A stretch of DNA of 64,000 bases from Hydractinia symbiolongicarpus. Lineage: Eukaryota; Cnidaria; Hydrozoa; Anthoathecata; Hydractiniidae. Both the position numbers and the translations under genes were made by a program. Of the stretch, positions 1-13,300 are shown one piece after another (within the stretch, counting starts at the first letter, position 1; each line of letters starts with the position of its first letter). Location of the stretch: NCBI RefSeq assembly GCF_029227915.1, contig NC_079889.1:11160001-11224000 (forward strand). The letters are read 5' to 3'. Below the pieces are notes generated by a model. The model saw nothing but the letters and a program-made list of their open reading frames with translations, was not told where the DNA came from and searched no databases.

Positions 1-347
1 AAATTTATTTACTCTGAGTGGATGCGGAATGAGTGCGCAGATATTTTACGGCTATTATTAAGAGATCGATAGCCAGTGGATTAATTCACCCTTTATATTT
101 CGTGTATCCGTACCACGGTACAAAATCGTGCAAAAAACTGGTATTAATGTGAGAATTTTTTTTCTCAATTTAAACCTTTTATAAAGTAAAACAGATGAAA
201 AAGTTATTTTTAAATCGTTTTTCAAATGAGAAAAAAAATCCAGCTTTTGCGAGAATTAATTTTCGTGAATTTCCTGATTAGCAAGTTCAAAAATAAGGAT
301 AATAGAAAGAAAAGTTTCCTGTAACAAGCCGATGTTTTGCATTTCAG
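1..347. other. left-edge intronic sequence
   Basis: No supportable coding exon is visible. The stretch ends in a T-rich tract with AG at 346-347, which serves as acceptor for the coding exon that follows. It is probably an intron of the gene cut by the window edge. I cannot exclude a further exon in the first 150 bases. Confidence 0.4.
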
Positions 348-1137
348 CACTTCTTCACCGCCATTTTCGTTTCATCCATTTCAAACTATTTCCACGTCAC
401 CAAAACACGACTTTGTGTTACATGATATACAACTTGATGAAAAACCAGCCCAAAATGTAAACATGCCAACAGACGAAAAGGTATATCCCTTTGTATATCC
501 CTTGCTTTAAACAATTCAGGTCGGCTGGTTATTTAAATTAAGGAATTTCAGGTACTAAAAACTCCTTTTCTAGTGAAAAGTCTTGACCTTTGAGTGTTTT
601 CTTCCTTCGTTGCTAACCTTTATTCCGGTAATGTTTTTTTAGCCTCCCGAAGAATGTAGAAACACGATAGAAACAAGTCCTTTCTCACATACAGAACGTC
701 ACGTGATTTCACACATTTCGAATGTCTTCAATCAGAAACACGACATTTCGCATCTAAATAGACCGACTAGACATTGTAACAGGCCAGAGTTGGGAGACTT
801 TCCACATCCATCTGTGCTTGATAATGATTATTTTACTAAATTCTCTCAACCCAACATTCAAACTATCTTAAGCCAGCCAATTAACACGCTTCGTTGTAAT
901 CGCAGACGTTCGAATCGAACGCTCGAATGTAACAATGATGAAATAATAAAATCTGACTTTTTGGATTACATCGACAGTATACCTATCCATGCGTTGGAAA
1001 ATGAGCTCTTAGGTGGAGAGTCAAGACGGAGGAGTGGTACGTTTTCACAAGATTCGAATATTGTTTCCCTCGAGTTGGTAAAACCAACGATGAAGAGCCC
1101 GTCCCCTCCGAAATTATACCGAATGAATATGTATTAA
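348..1137 (+). CDS. 3' end of an unrecognised gene (two last exons)
   Basis: Two exons are supported. 348-480 enters with one base completing a codon and stays open to a GAA AAG|gtatat donor. 643-1137 follows a tttttttag acceptor, enters in phase 0 and runs to a TAA at 1135-1137. The joined reading frame gives about 208 residues of a Ser/Pro/Asn-rich, probably disordered protein tail. Visible points are a basic patch (RCNRRRSNR), an acidic/hydrophobic stretch (FLDYIDSIPIHALENELL) and an RRRSGTFS segment that fits a basophilic-kinase (PKA/Akt-like) site. The start lies outside the window. I do not recognise the family. The two-exon structure rests on open frames, matching phases and good splice borders; the function is unknown. 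Confidence 0.6.
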
Positions 1138-1211
1138 TTTAATGATTTTTATTTTTGAATTTTGTGTATCAATAATGTTAATATTTTGGAATTGTTTTGT
1201 TTTTATGTACA

Positions 1212-1322
1212 ACCATGTTCCCAAGATTTTTTGCCTTTTTGACATCGAAGCGGCGGCAAAATTATCGTCAAGTAAGCGCTAGCGGTGTCGCATAGGCAAC
1301 AAACCGTAGGGACGAGGATGGT
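1212..1322. mobile_element. short inverted-repeat element (MITE-like, 'cctcgtccc' family)
   Basis: The left end (accatgttcccaagattttt followed by tgcc) and the right end (ggcaacaaaccgtagggacg followed by aggatggt) are imperfect reverse complements. The interior, including 'tttttgacatcga' and 'cataggcaacaaacc', is shared with the element at 28530-28622. This fits a small non-autonomous DNA transposon of about 110 bp. Confidence 0.6.
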
Positions 1323-1719
1323 TTTATGTGGTACTTTTTCGTTTAAAATGCAGAAGAACGGATTTTTAAAAAATTCAGAATGATATTCCCAAACTTAGTT
1401 GGGCAAAGCTAGCATAACGCATTTGCAATTCTTTTATTCCGTTTATTACCACGTGTTTATCTCGTAGGATTATTCTCAACCTAGGATAGCATGCAACTCA
1501 CTACTCGCGAACTTTAACTCCAAATTCTTTTTTTCCACGAATATTTATCTTATAGGGTAAAATTTTAGCGGATTAATAATGTCGGAAATTTGAAAGCTTG
1601 CACTACGAACCTTTGTTAGGTAGAAAAAAAGGGGCGAAAAAAGTGAAATTAATACGCATGTATGTATGTATGTATATATTTTGTCAGAATAAGTTTTTTT
1701 TTACAGTTCGTTTTTACAA

Positions 1720-2340
1720 TCAAATCATGAATGGAGCAAGTAGAAGACATATTTTGTCTTATCATCAAGCCCCATATAGTTCAGACAGGTTAAAGAGAGT
1801 AGGTTAAAATTAACGTAAAGAAAAAATATTTACAATACCTCTGGAGTTGTAAAAATTACAAAAATGTGATACTAAAAATATCGCGAATAATCTAAATCAT
1901 TAAATAACAAGAAATGTTTAAGGTTTTCTTAAAATGCGCCAACAAGCAAATAGATTTTTTGTCTTCATCTAAGATTGTGTTCCGTAATAATGGCCCCCGA
2001 TAAGATATTGAGTCAACTAGTCATAGTAAGGTCTTTGGAATGTTAAAATTGTTTATTGAATATCTTGTGTCATATCTGTGTTTTATTTCTAGAAACTGAT
2101 TTGTGAAAGCCTTGGGTGCAATGCCATACTTGATTTTATACATAAACAACAAAACCTGGCGTATGTTCAGTTTATAGATACTCAAGGCCCTTATTTCTCT
2201 CAATAATGGTTCTGCTGTAGGATAGACAGAACCAATAAACACTTCTTTTTATAATCAATTGATGTTTTTACTTCGCCCCAATACATTGTTGTGTAGCTAC
2301 TTAGGGAAAACAATTTTTTTGTAGTTATTGTGTATCGGGG
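1720..2340 (-). pseudogene. 3' end of a LINE (reverse-transcriptase C-terminus), broken
   Basis: On the minus strand, 2242-2021 reads as the C-terminal part of a Jockey/CR1-like reverse transcriptase. It shows the pattern of an 'RALSIYKLNIRQVLLFMYKI' stretch, then P-K-A-F, then H-RYDTR. A frameshifted continuation over about 2010-1885 carries an 'ISYRGPLLRNT' motif like the (S)I-x-Y-x-G-P-x-x-W-N-S motif of these elements. Stops and frameshifts upstream (2243-2340) show it is inactive. The downstream tail (about 1730-1775) carries a 'ggggcttgatgataag' / 'tcttctacttgctccat' signature, also present at 41985-42020 next to a second copy. The clade is assigned from recalled pattern only. Confidence 0.65.
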
Positions 2341-4306
2341 CAAATTTATATGGGGAGAATTGTTTATTTCCAAAGTATTTTCAAATGTTTTTATATTAAA
2401 TTCTTAAGTTAAGGTTGCAAGCAATTGTACTCACGACTTGAATTCGCACCATAGAAATTGTGTTTTACTTGACTAATTATATGCCAAGCAAATTGTTTAA
2501 TTTTCGACTATTTTTTCATGCAAATTGTTTACACCTTTCCTGAATGAGTTTTCTTTAATAAACCGCTGCTATTGCTCAACTTTTTCAAACAAAAATGATT
2601 TTTAAAATTCTCACCTGAAACTTTATAAAATGTGATATCTTCAGATTGGTACAACAAACAAACAATTTGTGCTAATTAACCTCTTTTTGAAACCGAGGCT
2701 AAATAGTACAATTAGAAAATTGGGAAGACTGACTGTAACACGAATACCAACATGAAAACAGCATTTTCACATGTCGGATTAAGTTAAATACACACAACAA
2801 TTCAATGATGTTGAATATGATCTTAAGTCGAAACATCAAAATTATAAGAAATTCGGGAAACGTGTACTGTTTCAATTTTTGGTACGAAATTTGGCATTGT
2901 TTATAAAAAAACGATCAGCCACTCGTATTAAGGTCCCTTAAACATCAAAAATGCGTTAAATTCGACACTAATGGCGACGACACTGCCGACAACGACGTTG
3001 ACAACACATAGTAACCACTTTGGATGTAGATATAACAGAGAACCTCGCATCTTAAGTCTGCGACGAACATTGGGCGAATGAAGTTACAAGTTCGAAATGT
3101 CTAATCTAACTCAGAAGTTTGTGGTGACAAGCTACATTACTGAGTGTAATGAACATCTGAGTTCCCTGCTTTCATGATCATAAATTGTTTATGTTATAAG
3201 CACTTTGACATGCATACGAATTAGTACGGCGTACGAGATTGTTTTTGTGGTCAGCAGCAACACAATTTTTCTTCAATTGGAATGTTGAGAGTCTCCTACT
3301 GAGTTTTATTCTTATCACTTCTGTATACTTCATATATTTTCCCATGCATTTGATATTTACCGGATGCACCGAAATCTCCCCCATAGATGTTTTATCGAGT
3401 CAGTGTTACGCACCGTGAAAGACCGAGGATAAGTAGATTTAATGTTGGAATGATGATGATGATGATGGAAAGCTTTTTCTATATAAAACCGTAGAATCTA
3501 GAAATAAAAAAAAAAATTCTGTGCGGAAAGTTTTTTCCCAATGCACCTGTAGCTTCAATTTTTAGGAATAAGAATTATGGCTCACTTTACACTACCTGCA
3601 AACTCTTTCCTTGAATTATCTCCCATTTGTTTATTAAAAATTCTAAGTCAAGCTAAAGGTACACTTGACATTGTGAAACCCAAAGCATCCTTTAAGTGAA
3701 CAGGGCTTCTTGGGATCTGAGTTGTTAAGCAAGATGGCATACTCGTACCCAGGAGCCTGTAAGTTTTTTGTATGTAAAATGAAATAAGAGCTACGAGATT
3801 TAAGTACGAAGTTGGTAAACTGATTTAAGTAAAAACGTCGGGAAAGGAGAGCTATAGCATTGAAATGAAAGAACAAGAAAAAGCACAAATGTATTTATAG
3901 TAAAATTAAACGCACACTTGAAAAGCCTTTATCTGACAAATCAAAGCATTTTTTGTGTGTTTTTATAATTCTCAAATGATGTTATCCAATTCACAAAAAA
4001 AAGAATCAGATTAGTAAAAGCAATTATAGATGTTTAAAAAAAGTAGGCTCAATTACCACCGATCATCCTGTGTGGAGATGAAGTATCAAAACCTGGCTTT
4101 AAAGAGAACTTTTCTGCACTGAAACATGGAGAAAGACTTTTAATAAAGTGTAGTGTGTTTTTAAAAACAGATCATCAGGAGGTGAAAACGTAGATAACTA
4201 GCAACAAATAAATATTATTTTAGATGTACTAAGTACAGGTTGAAAGGTAGTAGACGTAGTAAAATTCCTACAAAGTTGACTACACAGTATCGTGTTATAA
4301 TTAAAG

Positions 4307-7300
4307 ATGGCAGAAGGTGGTGTTGCATTGCATCAAAACAACTTTATGAATCATCATCAAAATTTTTATTATTCTCAAACTTCATCATCGCGTCAAACAT
4401 CTAAACAATATTCGCAGCGAGAAAACTCTTCTGAAAGTTACGAATTAAATACTACACCAAGCTCTCGCAGTCGCAACAATAGTCACGGTACAGATGTCCT
4501 ATCCAGTCCGGAAGTGATACCGCGGAATCGACAAATAAACGGGCAAAATCCTAATCAATTGGGAGCAAATAATACTATTAATCAATTTCATACGGCTGAG
4601 AACAAATATTCAAGAGGTCAACGTCGTGGAGAAAAACTTGATATGAATAACAACGCTGCAGGGAAAATACAATTTTTTACGCCACAAGTTTCGCGCAAAG
4701 ATGAACATGGCGAACGACGGCATCGGCCGCATTCCAGATCAGGATACTTAAGTGACGGCAACCGTAACAATTCCAGAAAAAAACATCAAAGTATTCAAAA
4801 TAATAATAAGGTACATGAATTTCCACAGTCTTATTTTCAACGTTTTTTTGTCCTTCTTTATGAGTCATTGTGACTCGACAATTCTGCAGCATTGTTCTCG
4901 TTTTCTTTCTATACGTTCCCAGGGCATATAATAAACGTGGAACGAGGCCAGGGTGCGCTGTTGTTATTCTACTGTGTTGATTCTCCCAAACCCAACAGCA
5001 TCGTCATGTATAAAAATGTGCTTAGCAGCAAATAAGTAAGTATGCTTAGCAACGAAAAATCTTGTTAAGCGTATTTTCTTCTGCACACGTTACTATTATT
5101 ACGAACTTTTTTGCATCAGGGATAAGAACGTTAACCGATCTCGTTCCCAGAGCTTTTTAGGTTTTTATATTTGTTCAAGCTCAGTTAAAAATCCATTGCA
5201 GCATAACACGTGTTTGTTCGTTTGTGATTTTTAGTTTGAGCATGTTTAGCAGCAGTTTTTATTTTATGGTGACGCGAGTAGGTTTCATGATAGTTTCTCA
5301 GATCCAAGCAATAATTATAAAAAAAATATCCCAGTATTGCCCGTGCGCACTTTGCGCTGCGAAAATAGAATTGACTCATTAGATAATCAAAAAATGGGGT
5401 ATAGATGTTGATTTGTAAATTTGTTTCAGGCAAAGCGTTTTTGATTAATGGTGAGCGTTTGACAATTGAAAAATAAGCAATAGCCTTATAATGGTAGACA
5501 AGAAATCCACCTTATGCTATCGCAATAGCTTAGTGGTTTTAACCCCCGCAATTTAGACAGGTGAAAACCGGGGTTCGTTTCTCCTTAGCAGCGATTTAAA
5601 TTGAGCGATCAAATGCTCCAATAGTACCGGATTAACCTAAACCATGTAATGGATATAGAGAGATGACACACTATGTGGGCCGTTGGTTGTTGCAGGGAGT
5701 TTTCTAAGAAAGCGCGGACCGTAATTAAATCTGCGTAGCTCAAATGAGCATTAAATACTTCAGGACTCCCTATCTAAGTCATGAAATAATAGACAGGTTA
5801 TATCCCTGATATTTGTGGGACTAATCATGTGAAATATTTACACCTATCCAGCTTGTGTGAAGAAGCATAGCGAGTGATTTTCTGGACATTATCGACCGCC
5901 TGAGGGGCGGCCCGTCATCAATAGGTTATGGCGTGATATTTTCTCCGATATTTTTTGGATTTTTTTTGTATGCATTTGAATTTTGGTGCACAGCTTTGGT
6001 GCCATTTTATCATTTTTACTTATCCGAGCAGTATATTTGAAATGACTATCTTTCGCTACGCAGGGACGAGTTCTCGACGGTGGTAAGTAGTTTGTATTGC
6101 GAAAGTAATACAGTAGGGCAGGCCTTCGCGCGTTGATGGCTATTGATTGACATATTAAGTAGTTCTATTTAAACAAAGAAAAGTTGGCTAACGGTCGCAC
6201 CGGTGTGTTACCGTACTTGTTATAGCGTAATGAATATCATACGTGACGACCCCAGAGTTAATGGAACGCCAGGGAACTGTTGTTTGCGAGAAAAACGGCA
6301 CCTCGTAAGAGTGAAAAAGTCATTTTGGCGCTTAATCAAATTAATGGCAGACGTACTGTCTATAAAAAATTTTGATGATTTGTTTGTTCATTGCAAGCAA
6401 AATGAAACAAAAGATTGATAGAAAAATGTTTAAAAAGATTACACAAAGTTTGATCAAGATGTAAATAATTGAACATCCAAGTTTACGCCAATAACAGTCG
6501 TAGCTAGCTGGCTATATCGAGGCCATCTCTTCTGATCAATCAAAGCAATATTCCGTGATCCACCACAATTTCCATATGGCATGTTGAATATAATGGAAAC
6601 CCATCTTCTAACTTGTAAATCATGATGGGAAATTTTACTCAAGACGAAAGCTTTCAACATGCTGATGATGCTGTTGCTGATGGTGGAAGAAATGAAGGGG
6701 TTTTGTTAAAATCTGTAAGACATGATTTTATAGGTTTCTTATATCATGGTTTTGTTCTGCCCAGATTGCGAAAACAGCCTGTTTACAACCGGGACAGCCG
6801 GATTATGTACGCATTGTCCGATTATGTTTTTTTTGCACTGGTTATGTCGTGGTGACCGGATTATGAACGCTGATATAATGGCTGGCCAGGCAGACTGTGA
6901 ATGGCATTTTCTTTGAACTTTTGTGAATTAAACATTTTCTGAGGAAGATAGAACACCCCTAAAAACTAGACATGGCGAAAGAAAAAAGTCCTGACATAAT
7001 TCTTAGTATAAACTACTCGTGTAGTAAATACATTTCAACATAATATACTTTGAAGTAACTAAATTTCACGGAACCTAAATTATTCTTTTTGCAGGAATTA
7101 AGTTTGGTGAAAAGTTATTAAACTTGCAAATCCCAAATTTTAGTATTTGCCACGAAATTTCGTTTCATTTGAGAACAACAACAACTTTCCCACCAGCGCT
7201 ATTTGCTTGCAGTGATAACGAATGATATAAAAGCTCGGCTCTGATTATATAGGTTCTATAGGTCTGTCATAATAAGCCGGCCTTCCCCGATTAAGTGTGT

Positions 7301-10300
7301 TCTATAATAAGTGAGAAATAATGTTAGACTGTCGTATATAAACTGGCCTGCGCTGATTATGTTGCCCTGATTATGTATTTTCTGCCCTGTTCTAAACCGG
7401 GGCAAGCTGCCGTACTTAATCAGGGCAGCGTTTATTATCCGGGCAGAATAGTTTGATATAAGAATTGTTAGATTTGATCAGCTGGTCACTTTTGAATCAC
7501 GAGCCATAAATTATTTTAAACCAACATTTTCTGACAAACAAAATATCTTAAAGGCGCGTAATCACCCTTATCTAAAAAAATTAACATATACATTTTTTAT
7601 ATTTATTTTAAAGTTCAAACTGAGTTATAACTTTCCTGAAAATTTTAGGATATAAAACCTACTAGAAATGGAAATAATGGTACTTCCATATCTTGAATTT
7701 ATTGTTGTTTTTTTCGAGCCGCCATATTTAACGATCTTGTGGATCTCTTATTCTCCTCTAATAAGCGGGCTGTCGCAAAATGTTTGTGTGAATCCGTAGG
7801 TAAACAAACGGCCTTATCTTTAAACGAGCACTGGGATAGAGTTCAATAAAATCGCCATTATGCTAGTCTTCGTTCATGCTGTTCTTTTTGGCTTGTTTTT
7901 CTTTGTAAAACATGGCATCAAAAAGTGGAAAGAAATTTTGGTTCTGTTTAAAAAAGTGGCCGCGCGTAAAAACATCTGTATCACTTTCTCCACTTGATTT
8001 AGTTTACTTCTATTCTATTCGCCATTGTTTTTGGAGACCACAGACAAAACAAAACAGAAAGAAGAAATCACGCATTGCCTCGTGGTTATTAATTATGATA
8101 ATTAATGCTTATCACGCTCTTTCTTTTTTTATTAACATGGCTGGCATTATTGCATATTATAAGCCAAAAAACCCAATGGGGGAAAAGGCTCATTGTGATA
8201 GTTGAAGATAGTTGAAGCACTATAGAGATAATAAAATTAAGAGCATGAAAGGGGGAATTCTGGAAATTTAGGTATTCTAATTGTCTAGATCTGATACTGT
8301 CTCCATAAGGAAACGACTAACTGTTACGATGGAAACACAGCTGTAGATGCCCTCCCTCATTCATTATTTTTTCTGAATGCAGCAACTATGTGATCGATTT
8401 TGCTGTGCGTTTATTATTGCATGATTCTTGCAATGTAATGGCGGTTCTGTAGGCGAAGATAAATTGGGTTTGCTATTTCTATGAAACATTTGAACATGTT
8501 CTGGTTGTCAGTTTTCAATAAAATTTTCAGGATAATGTTTTCTTAGTATATCTTTTAATTTTTACAATAAAATAGGCACCTTAAAAAAGTTGCCTACAGG
8601 GTGATTATGCGCCTTTAACACATTTCTGGCTATAGCAGTGTCAATGGTAGCTACAATTTTGCTACCTTTTATGAAAAACATTATTATTTCTCTTGCTGCC
8701 CTTGCACTGCCCTGTTGTGGCTTATTTTAAAGTTTAAACACTGAAAAATAGGTAAATCCTAAACAACAATGTATCCCAGGTAAAAAATGGGTTTAGCTAT
8801 AGTGCAGTCTGAATGTAACCTTCCGCGTACACACAACTTGCATAAATAATTACTTTCATAATAGACTATTGTCGTTTAGAGAAAATACAATTGCACGGCA
8901 AAAAATTGAGAAGATCAGGGAAACTTATTGTATAAATAACAATAACCTGTGTGTGACAATGTTAAGAATACTTTCGGCGCGAAGTCTATATAGAATTTGT
9001 AAACAAAAGCAATTAAAAATATAAAAATAAACTTTACTGTACTATCTTAATTTTTATCTTGGAGAAAGATTTAAAATCTCTTATATTTTCAAAACACGAT
9101 TTAAATACATTTGTAGAACTTAGTAATCGTGACGCTGATCTGAAAAGACTCGAGAAAAAAACAAGATACGCGTTATTGTCGTAACTCCCTCCTTCTTTAT
9201 GATTATTATAATAAATCATATATTATATAATGGTGAAATACGTTTGTTGGCTAAAATGTAATACTGCTGACTATCCCTTAAACAGTCTGCTTTATAGGAA
9301 AAATAATATAAAAAATACATCGCAGAATATGTTTGTCGTAACACCCTCCATAACATAGTTTTTGCCTATACTATCTTCCTTAAAAAAATTTGCACATGTG
9401 GGAAATAGATTTTTTATGACTGCACAAAAATTTTTTATTAAGTTAATTTTTCAGTTTTTTTTATAAGGCGACTCCAACGGGCGAAGTTAAAGTCGGTCGG
9501 CAAAATAAAATAACTTTGTTTTAAAGAATGTATGGTCTGAACAACAACAAAAAAAATAATAAAAAATAGTAACAAAGGAGGGTGTTCCATGTATTTTCGC
9601 ATAATGCACGCAGATTATACTTTTTAGTTGTGAAGGAAAAATAATAATAATTTTCTCAGTAAAAAAATGTAACTAGTTCTCAAGGTGAAAAGATAAAAAT
9701 ACTTGCATGCTCAAAAACTTGTTTTGAAAAGTTATGCAGGAAGTATTTTTCTTACATTTTTTAAAAGTTAGTATGCCAGCAAGAATACTATTTTTGTGCT
9801 GTTTTGAAAGTTGTACAGAATATACTTGTATGGTTTTAAAATCTATACAGCAAGTTATACTTGCACCGTTTCAAAATGTAAGTTATTTTTCTCCTACTTA
9901 AATTAATAAACAAACAATTTTAATGTTTTTTGCACATTTTTATAGGGAAATCTAAATTTAAGTGCTTTAGTTGACAATATTTAAAATCTTTAGCATTGCT
10001 AAAATCATTTATTTAAAATTCATAACGGAGAAGGGTGGTTGTAACACCCTCCTTGCATATTTTACCTTGTTTTTATTATTTATCCTGGTATTGACTAAAA
10101 GTCTTGCTGTATTACAATTTAGCTAGCGTAATTTAAGTTAAAAATAGCATTGAATAAAATGTTAAGAAATATATTGGTCCCATGAAACGATCTGTAAAAA
10201 ATTGTGATACGATTTCAAAAGGTCTATGATGATTTCTTTCATCAAAATTTTATCATAACGTGGGAAATATAGGAAAATTTATCATGTCACTTATGCTTAT

Positions 10301-13300
10301 GTCAACTATATATTTTATACATGTTTTGAATTTATTAATTATTATTAGACAAATTGTGATTGTCTTGTCCCATTTGGCTGGTTGACACTCTATTGATTTG
10401 CTAAATCTTTGAAAACAACAAGTAACATATTCAATGAGCAGATCTTGCAAAAGAAACATGTGGAGTATAGCTACTTGTACTTTTCCAATTATGCTTGGTT
10501 TATGTGGTGCAATTATCTCATGTTTTAATTCCACATTATTCATTGTCTACAATTCTTGCATATTTTTTGTTTTTGTGATATTTTACCTACAACTTTGTTT
10601 ATACTTTAATAATGGACACTACAAATCTCACACAGAGTTTAAGACGAAAAAACTTATAAAATAGATCACATCAACTCAAAAAAAATTGAACATTTAAAAA
10701 AATCATAAGTTACTACAATAGTTTCACGTTCAAAACAAAGAACATCCTAAAATTACAAAATCACATCGCTGAGAAGCTAAAAATTAGCAATCTCTCAAAG
10801 TTTTAAAATTGCTGTATTTCGTTCTATAATACAAGAAACGTCCCTTCTGTCCTAAAGAATTATTTTGTCCTAAAATGACAATAACACGTGTCCCCAAAGC
10901 TAAAAAAATTGCTTATTGATAAAAAAACAATAACATAAAAACTTATCTGAGTTTATATCTTTAATTTCTCATTTCAGGGTCAACTTCATTTACCCTCAAA
11001 ATTTGGTCACAACAATGGCAACAGGTTAGTTTTAAACTTATTTTTTAGTTCTTATAACTAACAGCTTTATTTGCCACATTCTGCTTAACAAATGTAGAGA
11101 GAAAAATATTCTGAGTGGTGTGTGACCTTGATGTTATGGAGACCCACATTGATAACAGTGTTTCTAACACTGAAGTGGTTGTGTCCTGTATAAATATTCA
11201 AATAATAATAATAATTTTCTTCTCTTTTTTATTGGTTTGAGAGCGAGTAACATATTGAAAAAGAAAAATATATATATATTTTGTCCAATCAGACTTTATG
11301 GGAAAGCAAATCTTAAAGGGACCACAACGCGTCTAAACAAATCCAATTTATTACAAATATGCACAATTTTATATCTGACAATGGTCCTTCAAAATTTGGA
11401 CTTCAATTGTTTGATCCTTCCAAACTTTTTTTTTAAATATTGAAAAGCTTAAAGGGAACCGAAGGTATAAAATGATGTTGGACTTATATAAAGTTGGTTA
11501 ACAAGTCTTTTTACATTTTTTTAAAAGGCTCTTTTCATTCTCAAGATTTCACATTTAAAGAATTATGATGGGATAACTCAGTAATAGCAAATTTTGACAT
11601 TTTCAGTAATTTTAGACCTGTTAAGGGATGTAAATTCAAACGTTATCAATGCATAGATATATTTAAAGGTGAATTAATTAACATAAAATTTTTCGCCAAA
11701 ATAACATTTGTTTGCTTGTCCCAGACCTCTTAACTTTTTGCTGACGACCCCAGAACTTGAGATGTGCATGTGGGTTTGCAATTAAATTTTGTTAGTAAGC
11801 ATATAGAGCTTTTACAAGCTTACCCTAAAAAAACATGGATTTTTTAGATGCTTTGTTGTATTTGTTTTCAAGGATAGTAGATTAAAAGGAGAACAAGTTG
11901 AAACAACTTGTCTGCTCTTTTTAAAAAACAGGAAATTTTTAGAACGTGACTTGTTAGTAACAAAAAGTAATAAGTTTCATTCATATGTGGTTGGTATCGT
12001 ACTTTGTTTCATAAATTATGCAAACCAAGGTGGAATTGTTTTTTCTTAAAGGATGTTTAGTCCTGAATATATGATTTATATATAACTTTTGTTTGTACCT
12101 GTCCATAAATTATTAATATATTTGAAATAAAATTTAGTTTATTTCAAAGAAATTGAATTTTGATCGCCTATGTGCTTGTATGAGATGGGATGGTTTAGAG
12201 GACTTTAATAATAACACAAAACAAAATCTTTTCGCTAAGCATACATGATAACATTAATGGTGGCATTAATAACAAGTTATGTCTGGTTATAATTGGGTCA
12301 GTTAAAAAATTTAAAAAACTATTTATTTTGAAAAAAATTCTGATCAATAGAATTAATCAAGCATGAACTCAAATTTAATATTAATTATTTAAAGTTTAGA
12401 ATTACTCTCTGATTTTATCTTAATTAAAGTTTTACAATTTCTCTGTGATTTTATCCTATTTCCTAATTTTTAACTTTACTCTTTTATACTGAAACTCGTC
12501 ATGATCAGAGGTCTGATTGGGGTGAAGCATTCTCTGTTGAGAATGAAATGTGGATGTGCTATGATAAATATTCACCTATGTTTACTCTTTTAATTGGCAA
12601 GTGTCCTAATGTTTCTTACAAAATATGGAATGATAAATCAAGATTTTTCTAGGCATACTTAAACCACACTCTGTTTTCAACAGCTGATGAAGTTAGGTAT
12701 TCTCATTTTAGTGTTTCGCTAGAATAAAACATACATTGAAACATAAAGCTTGATTGCACATGATGTATTCAAATGTTTTACAGCAGAGAACAATACTAGC
12801 AGAGTGGCACTTTAAAATCAAAGACAACGATACAAGGAAACTTTTGTTTCAGGAAAGAACTCTTTTAAAAGTTTTAAAATAAAAAAAAGAATGTTTTATT
12901 AATTAATAAGCCCCCAGATTATCAATATGAATGAGTTGAATTTAATCATCTGTAAGATGGAGTACTTTAGCAATTCAGGAGAGTTATAGGAAGGCTGGAT
13001 GTGATGAATGTTTAATGAAAATTATTTTAAGATAACCAGTACATGAGAAAAACACGAAAAAGTATTCTGCAAGTATTGTATAGTTCAGAATTTTGTTTTG
13101 ATTTTTAATTTGACACTGCAGTTTTAATCACAGTTGTAAGTATTTTGTCTCAAAAAGATGTTGTAATTGTATAGTTGTGTTGCCATTTTCTCAAAGTATA
13201 AACACTTTTTTATATATATGAAAATGCATATAAACATACATTCCTTAATTTTTCATACATATCATATTATTTGGTATTACTTTTTACTTTTTTTATGCAA

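Larger units (their letters stand above)
1138..4306. other. intergenic region between the left-edge gene and p120-catenin
   Basis: The stretch holds a MITE-like inverted repeat (1212-1322) and a minus-strand LINE tail (about 1720-2340), listed separately, and a short ATG/ATC microsatellite near 3450. The rest is AT-rich sequence without convincing coding signal. The last few hundred bases probably contain the promoter and 5' UTR of the catenin gene, but no clear TATA box or initiator was identified. Confidence 0.5.
4811..10977 (+). other. p120-catenin intron 1
   Basis: A 6.2 kb AT-rich intron between a gtacat donor and an atttcag acceptor. It contains a partial 'cccagggc...gaacgaggcca' palindrome (about 4915-4955), a tRNA-derived SINE (5517-5870) and a 0.7 kb inverted-repeat element (6754-7449). 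Short 'gtaacaccctcc' motifs recur at about 9180, 9340, 9580 (reverse complement) and 10040. Open frames within it (7912-8205, 10253-10664) have no coding character. Confidence 0.5.

Noticed and set aside
5517-5600. tRNA gene
   Set aside because: A and B boxes are present but acceptor and anticodon arms do not pair; better explained as a SINE head.
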